Positions 32,916 through 41,357 of a stretch of 41,428 bases of DNA are shown piece by piece. Under the pieces are notes generated by a model. The model was not told the origin of the DNA. It was given only the letters and a program-made list of their open reading frames with translations, and ran no database searches. Origin of the DNA: Verrucomicrobiota bacterium (GTDB lineage: Bacteria > Verrucomicrobiota > Kiritimatiellia > CAJWTS01). The DNA is taken from the NCBI GenBank assembly GCA_027623315.1, contig JAQBYD010000036.1, forward strand, positions 1 through 41,428, written 5' to 3'. The number at the start of each line of letters is the position of its first letter. The first letter of the stretch is position 1. The position numbers were made by a program, and so were the translations under genes.

Positions 32916-35576
32916 TTACAGTTGATTCGCAGACATCTCCGCTGCACACACAGCCCGCTCCAGGCACGCCTGCACAGCACGGGCCAACTCGCGCACGCGT
33001 GGCTCTTTCATCAGGGAGACATGATCGCCGCTGAGAATCTCTGTGTCCACACCGCGTTGAGCGAACGTTCCCCATCCGAGATCGCTCCCGAGACGGTCGG
33101 CCCGGGGTGTCTTCTCCCACGCGGAACGCAGGAGCGAGACGTGCAAAGGTTGCGGGGTGATCGCATAGCGCCGAGAGGCCACCCTCAAGGCATCTGTCAC
33201 GCCGGATAAGACATCGGCTGCAGGCCCGGTGGCTCGGCCGAGCGGCGGAGACAGGGATGAAAAGCGACGCACAAGGAGTCGCCGTACCGTTCGCCAGCGC
33301 CCGGTCATGTATTCGACCCACGACCCCATGGGTAGATCCGAGAGGCAGCGCAGATGCGTCAGAAGTCGCGCTCGCCAGTGCTGTGTTCGCGCCTCGGCGA
33401 TCCCGCGCCCTGCGACGGCCGACGTATCGATGATGATCACGGTGGCCACGTTATCGCCGTCGTGCGCGAGTTGCCGTGCCATCTCGAAAGCGATCGTGCC
33501 CCCGGCAGAGAACCCTCCCAGCACGTAAGGACCCGTCGGCTGAATTCTCTTGATGTCGGCGATGTACGCTCGCGCCATCTCCTCGTAAGTATCCGGACAC
33601 GTCTCTCCAGCGTGCATGCCCCGGGCCTCCAGGCCATACACGGCCTGCCCCTCGGGCAGGTGAGCCATAAGCGGCAGATAGATCATCACGTCGCCCTTGA
33701 TCGGATGCGCCAGAAAAAGCGGTATCCCCTCCGCCCCGGCCTTCAACGCCACGACCGCGGTATCCGCTGCAGCACCCGCGCCGTGGCCGATGTGTGTGGC
33801 CAGTGCTGCGACGCTCGGATTCCCCAACACGTCGCCCGGGGTGGCGGTGAGCGAGTGGCGTTGTTCAAGACGGGCCAGCAACTGCAACACCATCATCGAA
33901 CTCACGCCGAGCTCGAACAGGTTATCTTCGCGACCCACCGGCCGCAGGCACAGATCGTTTTCGACGATCCGCGCGATCGAGAGCTCGAGTCCGCCACGGG
34001 GACGATCGTCGGGCGACAACTTGCGTGCGGCGGCGCGCACGCTCGGGAGTGCTTTGCGGTCGAGTTTCCCGCTATCCGTCCTGGGGAACTCCGCGAGGAC
34101 GATGAAGCGCTGCGGCACCATGAACGCCGCAAGCGAACGTGCGAGGAAGCGCATAAGCTCCGCCGCGTCAGGGCCCGCCCCCTGGACCGGAGACACGTAT
34201 GCACAGAGCCCCAGGTCACCGCTCCCATCGAGGTGGAACGGCTCCACGGCGGCGGCGGCGACCTGATCGTGTTCGAGAAGACACGATTCCACAATCGCCG
34301 GGTCGACCATGTCGCCGCGCACCTTGACCTGGCGGTCGACGCGACCCATGTGCTCGATGACGCCTTTTGAGCTCATCCGCACGCGGTCACCCGTGCGGAA
34401 CTCGACGCGCCCGTCGGTCAACGCAGTGAAGCGCTCGCGGGTAAGGTCTGGATCATTCCAGTAGCCGCTGGCCAGGCAGTTGTCGCGCACGACGAGTTCC
34501 CCGATCTCGCCGGTCCTGACCGGCCTTTCGTCGGCACCGAGCACAACCAGCTCCGTCCCCTTGCGCGCCGTGCCCACGGGAACGGTATAGCCCTCGATAC
34601 GAGTTCGACGCTTGATGTGGTAGTAGCAGAGATTGCCCGCCGCCTCGGTCATACCGAGACCGTTAACCAGCGTGCATCCCGCGTGGATGCGCTCCCGGAA
34701 GAGGTCGACATCGGCGGGATACACGACCTCGCCGCCCAGTTTGACCACGCGCAGCGCGGGCAGGTTGTCCTTGCCCTCGAGGGCCCGCAGCAGACCACGA
34801 AACAAGGTCGGCACCGAGTGATAGATCGTGATCATATTGTGTGAGAGCCACGTCGCCAGGCCGGCAAGGCCGGCGCTACGCACATCCAGTGGATACAGGC
34901 ATCCCCCCGTGAGCAGTGCCCCGTAGACCGAAGAGGTCGATGCGCCGTGGGACGGTGACGACAACATCGTCATATGGTCACCCGGACGAATACGCACAGC
35001 ATCGCTGTACGCGCGCAGCTGATTCATCAATGAGCGGTGACTGCGCACGACGCCCTTGGGCCGACCCGAGCTTCCGGACGTGTAAAGAATGCAAAAAGGG
35101 TCCTGCGGGCGGATCCCGATATTCTCGGCTGCCGGCGAGGATCTTTCGAAGGTCTGCTCGAGCTCGTGAATCGCCAACCCGGGCAGCGCGGCCGCATGGA
35201 CCGGCTTCAATTCTTCCTCATGTCCGAGGACTACCGCAGGTTTTAGATGATCCAGAATAGGCCGCAGCGCATCGCTCGGATGATCGGGAGGCAAGCAAAC
35301 GTACGTACGCCCGGCACGAATGACCCCGAACATGGCGGCGATCACCGGTGCGTCGAGAGGCATCGCAATCGCGATCGGCGCGCCCCGGTCGCAACGCAGA
35401 TCTTGAATGCGCGCGGCCACCGCCGCGGAGGCGCGATCAAGATCTTCGTAAGTCCAGCTATGAAGCGCCGAGCGAATCGCCGGTTGATCCCCACAAGCCT
35501 CCACCACCCTCCGAAAGCGCTGCGGAATCGTCTGCTCGATCGATGTAGCGGACAGGCTTTCCAGTCCAGTTCTCAT
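32916..35576 (-). CDS. NRPS-like adenylation-carrier-thioesterase protein
   Basis: An 886-residue protein with three domains. The adenylation domain (~15-515) has A3 'LYTSGSSGRPKGV', A5 'GLGMTEAAG', A7 'FRTGDRV', A8 'GRVDRQVKVRG' and A10 Lys in 'DSGKLDRKAL'. The carrier domain (~530-600) has 'NLFELGVSSM', whose second Ser is the likely phosphopantetheine site. The thioesterase (~615-886) has 'GGFSAGG', Asp in 'IIIDTS' and His in 'SGDHVSLM'. There is no condensation domain. The A4 region reads 'SHGAS' where amino-acid-activating domains have 'FDAS', so the Asp that binds an alpha-amino group appears to be Gly. It likely activates a carboxylic or other acid and releases it by hydrolysis or transfer. 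The ATG at 35576 is 43 nt after the kinase gene; a GTG at 35582 is the alternative. Confidence 0.9.
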   Translation of the reverse strand: MRTGLESLSATSIEQTIPQRFRRVVEACGDQPAIRSALHSWTYEDLDRASAAVAARIQDLRCDRGAPIAIAMPLDAPVIAAMFGVIRAGRTYVCLPPDHPSDALRPILDHLKPAVVLGHEEELKPVHAAALPGLAIHELEQTFERSSPAAENIGIRPQDPFCILYTSGSSGRPKGVVRSHRSLMNQLRAYSDAVRIRPGDHMTMLSSPSHGASTSSVYGALLTGGCLYPLDVRSAGLAGLATWLSHNMITIYHSVPTLFRGLLRALEGKDNLPALRVVKLGGEVVYPADVDLFRERIHAGCTLVNGLGMTEAAGNLCYYHIKRRTRIEGYTVPVGTARKGTELVVLGADERPVRTGEIGELVVRDNCLASGYWNDPDLTRERFTALTDGRVEFRTGDRVRMSSKGVIEHMGRVDRQVKVRGDMVDPAIVESCLLEHDQVAAAAVEPFHLDGSGDLGLCAYVSPVQGAGPDAAELMRFLARSLAAFMVPQRFIVLAEFPRTDSGKLDRKALPSVRAAARKLSPDDRPRGGLELSIARIVENDLCLRPVGREDNLFELGVSSMMVLQLLARLEQRHSLTATPGDVLGNPSVAALATHIGHGAGAAADTAVVALKAGAEGIPLFLAHPIKGDVMIYLPLMAHLPEGQAVYGLEARGMHAGETCPDTYEEMARAYIADIKRIQPTGPYVLGGFSAGGTIAFEMARQLAHDGDNVATVIIIDTSAVAGRGIAEARTQHWRARLLTHLRCLSDLPMGSWVEYMTGRWRTVRRLLVRRFSSLSPPLGRATGPAADVLSGVTDALRVASRRYAITPQPLHVSLLRSAWEKTPRADRLGSDLGWGTFAQRGVDTEILSGDHVSLMKEPRVRELARAVQACLERAVCAAEMSANQL

Positions 35577-35619
35577 GAACACGGTTTGCGGATTGGCCCG
35601 GATTTCGCAGGAACGACGA

Positions 35620-37323
35620 TCATTCGCCCACCGGCAGCGTCACGCGGAATTCGGTCCACTCGCCTTCGCGGGAGTCGACTTCGATTTTGCCGCCGTGCTC
35701 TTCGATGAGTTTCTTGACTACGGCGAGTCCAAGTCCGGTGCCCTTCGAACCCTTGGTGGAGTAGAAAACCTCGAAGATCCTGGCAAGCTGGTCGGTCGAG
35801 ATCCCGCAGCCAGTGTCTCGAAAACAGACCACGGCGCCGTCGGTCGCAGGTGAGATCGAGATCTCGACTCGCTTGGGGTTGCCTTCCGGGGCGGATGTGA
35901 CCGCATCGATTGCATTGCCGAGCAGGTTGAGAAAGACGCGGTGCATGGAGGTCTCTTCAGCGTGAACATTCGGTGTGCCGGGCGCGACTTCTAGTTTCAG
36001 CTCGATCTTCTGCTCCTGCAGGTGACGCTGGAACGGGGTCGTCACCGCATCGAGCACGCCGGCGAGTGCGACCTCGGTTCGATCCGGCTTACGATCTTTG
36101 GCGTAACTCAACATGTCCAGAACGAGTCCGGAGATTCGCTCCTGCTGCGCCTCGATCGATTGAAGGAACCCGTGCGCCGACTCGTACTCCTTCTTTTCCA
36201 GGACCTTCTTCAAGGTGGCGGTGCTGAACTTCATTCCCATCAGGATATTCTTGGCGTAATGCGCAAGCCCCGCCATGACCTCGCCGATGACCGCGAGGCG
36301 CTCGCGTTCGCGCGCTTCGGCTTCGAGTCGCTCCTTCTCAAGAAACACACTGAGCATGTTCCCGACCGTCGCGGCGAACCGGAGGTCCAGCGGAGAAAAA
36401 CTTTCGGCGCTTCCACGACGGTCGAGCAGGAGCGCACCGCAGAACCTGCCTTCAATCTTGAGTGGCGCACAGAGCGCGGATGAGATCCCGTACATCACGA
36501 TGCTTTTGCCCGGGTCGAACCGGACGTCGTCCATCGTGTCCTGACACAGGATGGCCACGCCTTCGAGCACCGCGGCTTCGACGATCGAGCGACTGACCGT
36601 AATCGAGTCCACTATTCCTGACGGAACCGCGACCGCGCGCACCATCCAGTTCGTATTGTCAGCGTCCCGCAGCAGGATGCAGGCGACGTCGGCGCGCAAG
36701 ATCTGCTGCATTCGGTGAAGCGTCGATTTGAGCATGCTTTCGCTGTCGTCTTCGGTCGCGATGAGGTGCACGATTTCGCTGACCTCGCGCAACACCTTGC
36801 GTTCGTCTTCGAGCGCGTCGCGGGCGGCATCGGCCGTTCGATTGGCCAGCAGGTCGGCCTGTTCGTGATGAATGCTGATCTCGACCGAAGGATGACTCGA
36901 GTCGAGGTTGACCGACGTTCTGCCCACCCGCTGTTCGACGTCGGGATAGGCGAGTTCGAATACCGTGGCCCCGATGCGGACCTGGTCCGAGGGTCCCAGT
37001 GAGCGTTTGATCACGTTGTGCCCGTTGACTTTGGTCCCATTCGTGCTGCCAAGATCTTCGATGAACAACGTATCGCCGTCCCGGACCAGGCGTGCATGGT
37101 GCCGGGAACTTCCCTCGTCGCGGATCGAGATGTCGCAATCGGTTTCACGACCGATCACGGCCTCCGTCCGGCCGCTCATATCAAATACCTTGCCCTTCTG
37201 GGGGCGCCCTCGGTGATGCGGATCTTCATAGGTAACGGAGACTCCAATCAGGGCCAGGGGACCTCGCTTAAGCCGTGCAACATTTATCGAGAACCATCTT
37301 GCGCAGTCGTGAATCGGATTCAT
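35620..37323 (-). CDS. FHA-GAF sensor histidine kinase
   Basis: A 567-residue soluble kinase. The FHA phosphothreonine-binding domain lies at ~48-125 (GRE at 58-60, SSRHHA at 72-77, STNGTKVNG at 93-101). A GAF sensor domain covers ~183-330. The H-box 'GLAHYAKNILMGM' contains His355, a variant dimerisation motif, and the ATPase domain has N-box 'FLNLLGNAIDAV', G1 'DTGCGIS' and G2 'GTGLGLAVV'. There is no transmembrane segment. No response regulator is encoded in the window. The ATG lies 56 nt inside the end of the dioxygenase-like gene, and I found no better in-frame start. It probably senses a cytoplasmic ligand or phosphorylation state. Confidence 0.92.
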   Translation of the reverse strand: MNPIHDCARWFSINVARLKRGPLALIGVSVTYEDPHHRGRPQKGKVFDMSGRTEAVIGRETDCDISIRDEGSSRHHARLVRDGDTLFIEDLGSTNGTKVNGHNVIKRSLGPSDQVRIGATVFELAYPDVEQRVGRTSVNLDSSHPSVEISIHHEQADLLANRTADAARDALEDERKVLREVSEIVHLIATEDDSESMLKSTLHRMQQILRADVACILLRDADNTNWMVRAVAVPSGIVDSITVSRSIVEAAVLEGVAILCQDTMDDVRFDPGKSIVMYGISSALCAPLKIEGRFCGALLLDRRGSAESFSPLDLRFAATVGNMLSVFLEKERLEAEARERERLAVIGEVMAGLAHYAKNILMGMKFSTATLKKVLEKKEYESAHGFLQSIEAQQERISGLVLDMLSYAKDRKPDRTEVALAGVLDAVTTPFQRHLQEQKIELKLEVAPGTPNVHAEETSMHRVFLNLLGNAIDAVTSAPEGNPKRVEISISPATDGAVVCFRDTGCGISTDQLARIFEVFYSTKGSKGTGLGLAVVKKLIEEHGGKIEVDSREGEWTEFRVTLPVGE

Positions 37324-37723
37324 GGATGGTGTACGAGATCGTGTCCATGAAGCTCTCGGAAAAGTCGCACCGACAGGGCGATACGAGCCCGTACATCATC
37401 TGGTAACGCGCAATGCGGGCGTACCGGCTGCCGTAGTGGAAGCAGCGGCTGGTGTCGATGAAAAGAACGGTTCCCTTCGGAAGGGTTAACTCCCGGCGCT
37501 CGCCGGGATCAACGACGCTGTAAAGCTCCTCGTCGCTCACACGGTATCCTTTCCCGCGCGACCAGTAGTTCAACTTCCTCGACGCGCTCTGTGAAAGCGC
37601 CTCCGGCATGTAGTTGTAGGCCTTGGCCATCTGCATCGTGTTGCGAATGCCGAACTTCTCCATCTTCTTGCCGTGGATCCATTCGGCCACGGGCTTGAAT
37701 GCTCTATCGACAACCTGCTTCAT
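37268..37723 (-). CDS. Short phytanoyl-CoA dioxygenase-like protein (C-terminal half)
   Basis: A 151-residue protein. Its segment 'LPKGTVLFIDTSRCFHYGSRYARIARYQMMYG' (~92-123) matches the C-terminal half of phytanoyl-CoA/Fe(II)-2-oxoglutarate dioxygenases, carrying the distal His and the 2-oxoglutarate Arg. The N-terminal half with the HxD iron ligands, present in relatives of ~270-300 residues, is absent. The ATG at 37723 overlaps the TGA of the aldehyde dehydrogenase gene (ATGA). A longer reading upstream is a shadow of that gene. Either the gene lost its 5' half and was captured by the operon, or the stub has a non-enzymatic or binding role. It may be a pseudogene. Confidence 0.65.
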   Translation of the reverse strand: MKQVVDRAFKPVAEWIHGKKMEKFGIRNTMQMAKAYNYMPEALSQSASRKLNYWSRGKGYRVSDEELYSVVDPGERRELTLPKGTVLFIDTSRCFHYGSRYARIARYQMMYGLVSPCRCDFSESFMDTISYTIHESDSRLRKMVLDKCCTA

Positions 37724-39165
37724 GCGTCCTCCGTCGCTCTCCCGTACACGCTCTGAAGACGGGTGTAGAATTCGCGATCCCCTTCGGCGTGCTCCGCGGG
37801 CCCGAGGCCGGAACGCTTCCAACCGCCGAAGGGAAGGTCCACGGCCACGTCCGCGGTCGCCGCGTTGATTTTCACCACTCCCGCCTCGGCACGATCGATG
37901 AATTCTCTCTGCCGGTCTGAGGAGCGCGAGAACAGAGAGGCCACGAGACCTTGCTCAACGCCGTTGCATAGACGCAACGCATGGCCCCAATCTTTCGCCC
38001 GCTGCACGACCAGCACGGGCCCGAACGTCTCTTGCTGAACGACCTCATGTTCGGGATCCTCGCATAGGACGAGTGCCGGGGCGATGTATGCGCCCTGCTC
38101 TACCAACTCGTCATGATTTGCTTGTGTCCGGTGAGGCGCACGGAGTTCGCAAGTCGCGGACGAACGTTCGACCAGCTCGGCGACACGGTCGCGCGACGCG
38201 ATCGATATCATGGGTCCGACGGTTACATCCGCATCGTGCGGGTCGCCCCACCCCAGCCCCGCGACGGCCGCTTCAAGCTCGGAGATAAACAACTCGGCAC
38301 AATGGGAATCCACCACGACGCGCCGATTAGCAGTGCAACGTTGACCGGCGAACCCGAACGCGCCCTTCGCGATGCGGCCTGCCGCATCGGCCACGTCGCC
38401 ATCCGCCCAAACGATCGACGCATTGTTTCCGCCAAGCTCGGCCTGCACCGGCATCACACGCCGCGCGCAAGTGGCGAGCACGCCGGCGCCGGTAGTCGTG
38501 GATCCGGTAACCGTCACCGCGTGCAGTCCGCGATGCGCAACGAGGCACGCGCCTGTCGCTGCCCCGCCCCGCACGAGCGAGACCGTGCCGGCCGGAAGCG
38601 ATTCCTCCGCAAGGAACTTGAGAATCCGCGTGGCGATGCCCATGGCCTGGGGCGCCGGCTTCCATGCCACCGTATTTCCATAGACGAGCGCAGGGGCGAT
38701 TTTGCCCAGCGGTATGGCAAGCGGGTTGTTCCACGGCGTGATCAACCCCACGACACCGAGGGGTCGTCGTCGGCTGTAGCCGGCCTGCGTGTGCAGCCCG
38801 GAGTCATCGAGCCGGCCGAAGCGTGCGCACGATCGAAGGAACCCGGCCGCTGCCGCGACCTCGCCACGGCCGATGGCAACCGGCTTGCCAACCTCGTCCG
38901 CCAACTGGATGACGAGGTCATCCGCCGCACCCTCGACACGATCCGCGAGGCTTTCGAGCAGTGCTGCGCGCTCCTCGAGCGTCATCAGGTCCAGCGCCTC
39001 GCGGGCGAGGCTGGCGCGCCTTACGGCCTCCTCGACCTCGGCCTCGCCATCTTCGGGGACGCGCCACAGCAACTGCGCGCTATGCATCGGCGAGACGTGC
39101 GCGATGTGGCCTCTGCCGTCGTCTACCGGTTCCGATACGGGTATCGATTGGCAGGCACTGCTCAC
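37720..39165 (-). CDS. NAD(P)-dependent aldehyde dehydrogenase
   Basis: A 481-residue aldehyde dehydrogenase that oxidises an aldehyde to an acid. 'GVVGLITPWNNPLAIPLGKIAPALVYGNTVAWKPAP' is the cofactor region, Glu in 'QAELGGNNASIV' is the general base, and Cys in 'FAGQRCTANRRV' is the nucleophile; 'ETFGPVLVV' and 'PFGGWKRSGLGPAEH' complete the family set. The start is taken as GTG at 39165, overlapping the TGA of the preceding dehydrogenase gene (GTGA). The longer reading to 39285 is a shadow of that gene. The substrate is not predictable; the neighbours suggest a small aldehyde made in the same pathway. Confidence 0.93.
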   Translation of the reverse strand: MSSACQSIPVSEPVDDGRGHIAHVSPMHSAQLLWRVPEDGEAEVEEAVRRASLAREALDLMTLEERAALLESLADRVEGAADDLVIQLADEVGKPVAIGRGEVAAAAGFLRSCARFGRLDDSGLHTQAGYSRRRPLGVVGLITPWNNPLAIPLGKIAPALVYGNTVAWKPAPQAMGIATRILKFLAEESLPAGTVSLVRGGAATGACLVAHRGLHAVTVTGSTTTGAGVLATCARRVMPVQAELGGNNASIVWADGDVADAAGRIAKGAFGFAGQRCTANRRVVVDSHCAELFISELEAAVAGLGWGDPHDADVTVGPMISIASRDRVAELVERSSATCELRAPHRTQANHDELVEQGAYIAPALVLCEDPEHEVVQQETFGPVLVVQRAKDWGHALRLCNGVEQGLVASLFSRSSDRQREFIDRAEAGVVKINAATADVAVDLPFGGWKRSGLGPAEHAEGDREFYTRLQSVYGRATEDA

Positions 39166-40286
39166 GACGCGGTCGCTTCCGAGGCCTGCTTCACGGCGTC
39201 CACAATTCGTTGTGCCATCTCTTGCGTTCCAATGACGCGGCAGCCGGGCTCGGCAACGTCTGCCGTGCGCCACCCCGTGCGCCATGTGTTGCGGATCGCC
39301 GTTTCGATGCGCGCGGCGTCATCCATAAGCCCGAAACTCTCACGCAGAAGCATTGCCAGGCTAAAGATCTGGCCGGCCGGGTTCGCGACGTCCCGTCCCG
39401 CGAGGTCCTCGGCCGCACCGTGATTGGTCTGGTAGATCACGGCGCCGCTGGATGCGAAATTTCCGGAGAAGGTCACTCCGCGCGAGCCCACCAACGCGCC
39501 CCCGAGATCGGCAAGGATGTCCCCGAACATGTTCGGCGCGGCGACGACGTCAAACTGGCATGGATCGCGGACCCACTCATACACCGCGTGATCGATATTC
39601 ATGAAACGGCAGGCCGTGCCACTCGCGCCCGTCATCTCGGTGGCGATCTCCCGCCACACCGAACTCATGGCCGGCGCGCCGCCTTCCTTGACAATCACGG
39701 TCAAGCCACCACTCCTCCGCGCCGCCAGTCGTGTTGCGATATGCAGGAGGCGCCGAATATCCGGCTCTTCATACGTGAAGTGATGGATAGCGATGCGGCT
39801 CGTCGCCGCGCTCCGGTCGATCGTCGACTCCCCCTGGTAGATGCCACCCACGTTCTCACGCACGAGCAGGATGTCGGTCGCTTCAAGCGCGTCGTCTGGA
39901 CACCGGGACACCGCGGCCAACTCTCCCGTCGGCTTCAGCGGCACCAACTTGCAATAGAGGTCGAACTCGCGCCGGAGATCGTAGACGTGCCGCCCTCCCA
40001 GGGCACCCGCCAGTACGACGCCACCCGACGCGAACGTTTCGCGGCAGAAAGCGAGCACCTTGCCGATGTCCGGAGCACTCCCGTCGGTCCTGGCATCCTC
40101 TGCGCGCAGCATGCGGACGTCAAACGCGCACGAAGTGTCCGTCTGGATTGCATCGAGAACGACACGCGCGGCGCGCGTCACCTCCGGTCCGATGCCTTCC
40201 CCCTCGACAATACCAACGATACAAGGTGTTGATCCATCGACCGCGCCGGGGGCCAATGCACAGATATCTTCGCTTAGGCGCTTCAT
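39162..40286 (-). CDS. Isocitrate/isopropylmalate dehydrogenase family protein
   Basis: A 374-residue beta-decarboxylating dehydrogenase-like protein. 'GEGIGPEV', 'LVPLKPTGEL', 'LLVRENVGGIYQGES', the metal-binding Asp pair in 'MFGDILADLGG' and 'NHGAAEDLAGRDVANPAGQIFS' place it in the ICDH/IPMDH family. Some residues differ. The segment 'TVIVKEGGAPAM', where IPMDH has the catalytic Lys ('VDKANVL'), does not show Lys at the aligned place, and the NAD loop reads HGAAEDLAG rather than HGSAPDIAG. It is therefore unlikely to be LeuB; a tartrate-like or other hydroxy-acid substrate is possible. The ATG at 40286 overlaps the deaminase stop (ATGA). Confidence 0.85.
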   Translation of the reverse strand: MKRLSEDICALAPGAVDGSTPCIVGIVEGEGIGPEVTRAARVVLDAIQTDTSCAFDVRMLRAEDARTDGSAPDIGKVLAFCRETFASGGVVLAGALGGRHVYDLRREFDLYCKLVPLKPTGELAAVSRCPDDALEATDILLVRENVGGIYQGESTIDRSAATSRIAIHHFTYEEPDIRRLLHIATRLAARRSGGLTVIVKEGGAPAMSSVWREIATEMTGASGTACRFMNIDHAVYEWVRDPCQFDVVAAPNMFGDILADLGGALVGSRGVTFSGNFASSGAVIYQTNHGAAEDLAGRDVANPAGQIFSLAMLLRESFGLMDDAARIETAIRNTWRTGWRTADVAEPGCRVIGTQEMAQRIVDAVKQASEATAS

Positions 40287-40864
40287 GATGCGCGTCCGTT
40301 GTATACGGGTCCGCCGCGTTCGACGTAATCCTTTAAGATCCGAACGGCCTCCTCGCGGCGCATATCGCGCAGGACCGCGATGCCGCGTGCCCCCAACTGC
40401 CCTACCCAATCCGACGGCTTGGATCCCTCGTCGAATCCAAGAGCCCTGGCGTCCTCGTCTCGCGCCGCGCATACGATCCTGCGCACGCCGGACCACGGCG
40501 TCGCGCCCAGGCACATCGCGCATGGCTCCGTACTGGCGAACAGCTCGCAGCGCGGCATGCCGTCCGCACCGAGATCATGCGACTTGAGGCGTTGCTGGGC
40601 GATCGCGAAGGCCACCATCTCCGCATGCCCTCCTGACCACCTCGACGGGACGACCACGTTCACGCCGGGCGCGATCAGGCGACCGCTATCCATATCGAAG
40701 ATCGCCGCGCCGAATGGCCCACCCGTTCCTTCGGAGACGTTACGCGCCGCGAGTTCGAGCGCAAGGTCCATGCGCGCCTCGTCCGTCGCGTACGCGCGGT
40801 CCCCATCAAGGAACATAGCCGAAATCCACGCGGGCAGTTCGATATTGAGCACGGGAAATGACAT
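40283..40864 (-). CDS. Nucleoside/guanine deaminase-like zinc enzyme
   Basis: A 193-residue cytidine-deaminase-fold protein. Zinc ligands and the catalytic Glu are in 'GGHAEMVAF' and 'STEPCAMCLGATPWSGV', as in guanine/guanosine deaminases and TadA relatives. 'EGTGGPFGAAIFD' is the typical N-terminal substrate loop. C-terminal 'ILKDYVERGGPVYNG' matches the GuaD-type end rather than TadA. It would release ammonia from a purine, pterin or other amino-substituted ring. It is the first gene of the six-gene block and its stop overlaps the next start. The exact substrate is open. Confidence 0.85.
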   Translation of the reverse strand: MSFPVLNIELPAWISAMFLDGDRAYATDEARMDLALELAARNVSEGTGGPFGAAIFDMDSGRLIAPGVNVVVPSRWSGGHAEMVAFAIAQQRLKSHDLGADGMPRCELFASTEPCAMCLGATPWSGVRRIVCAARDEDARALGFDEGSKPSDWVGQLGARGIAVLRDMRREEAVRILKDYVERGGPVYNGRAS

Positions 40865-40956
40865 GTCTCACCAGCCCGTTAGTTTGCAAAAGATGGTGGG
40901 CGCTGTCGCGTCTATTCTTGCGGCCCCGCCTTCAGCGAGCTTGCCCCGCGTCGCGC

Positions 40957-41043
40957 GGGGTGGCGAGTGGCGGGGTGGCGAGTGGCGGGGTGGCGAGTGG
41001 CGGGTGGCGAGTGGCGGGTGGCAAGTGGCGGGTGGCGAGTGGC
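40957..41043. repeat. 14/15-bp tandem repeat array
   Basis: Three 15-bp units (GGGGTGGCGAGTGGC) are followed by three 14-bp units (GGGTGGCGAGTGGC, one with a G-to-A change). They lie about 90 nt upstream of the deaminase start. The array is G-rich on the plus strand and non-coding. Confidence 0.92.
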
Positions 41044-41325
41044 GGGGGTGCGATCAGGACATGGGTAACGTTTGCGCATTATGCCTGATATAACCGGATC
41101 TCAGTTGTGCCCACCCCATTGACAATACTGCACCTACGGTATACCGCCTCAGCCGAGCCCCGGCGTCGTGCCCACGCGTGTCGCGCGGGAAACTCCGCCG
41201 GATTACTTGAGATCGAAACTTCGTGCTCGTCCTCGTCCTCGTCCTCGGAGCGAAGCGACTCTGGTAGAACGTTACGAGCTTGAGGTCACGAGCGTCTGGT
41301 GCCCCGCGAGTGCAGACAGAGATAG

Positions 41326-41357
41326 GACCGCGGATTACGCGGATGGGCGCGAATTAC
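41326..41357. repeat. 32-nt dispersed repeat copy beside the contig end
   Basis: Matches 32699-32730 at 31 of 32 positions (GCGAATTAC instead of GCGGATTAC). It ends three nt before the right terminal repeat begins. Confidence 0.85.

Noticed and set aside
38113..39423. 436-codon plus-strand open frame
   Set aside because: Antisense across the aldehyde dehydrogenase and dehydrogenase genes; no domain recognised.
39162..40523. Longer start for the dehydrogenase at 40523
   Set aside because: The extra N-terminal 79 residues are an Arg-rich shadow of the deaminase gene. The ATG at 40286 overlaps the deaminase stop and fits the family start.
40957..41043. Regular repeats considered as a CRISPR array
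   Set aside because: The units are contiguous 14/15-mers with no spacers.
41119..41144. TTGACA/TATACC promoter on the plus strand
   Set aside because: Spacing is only 15 nt and no gene lies downstream within the window; it points away from the deaminase gene.
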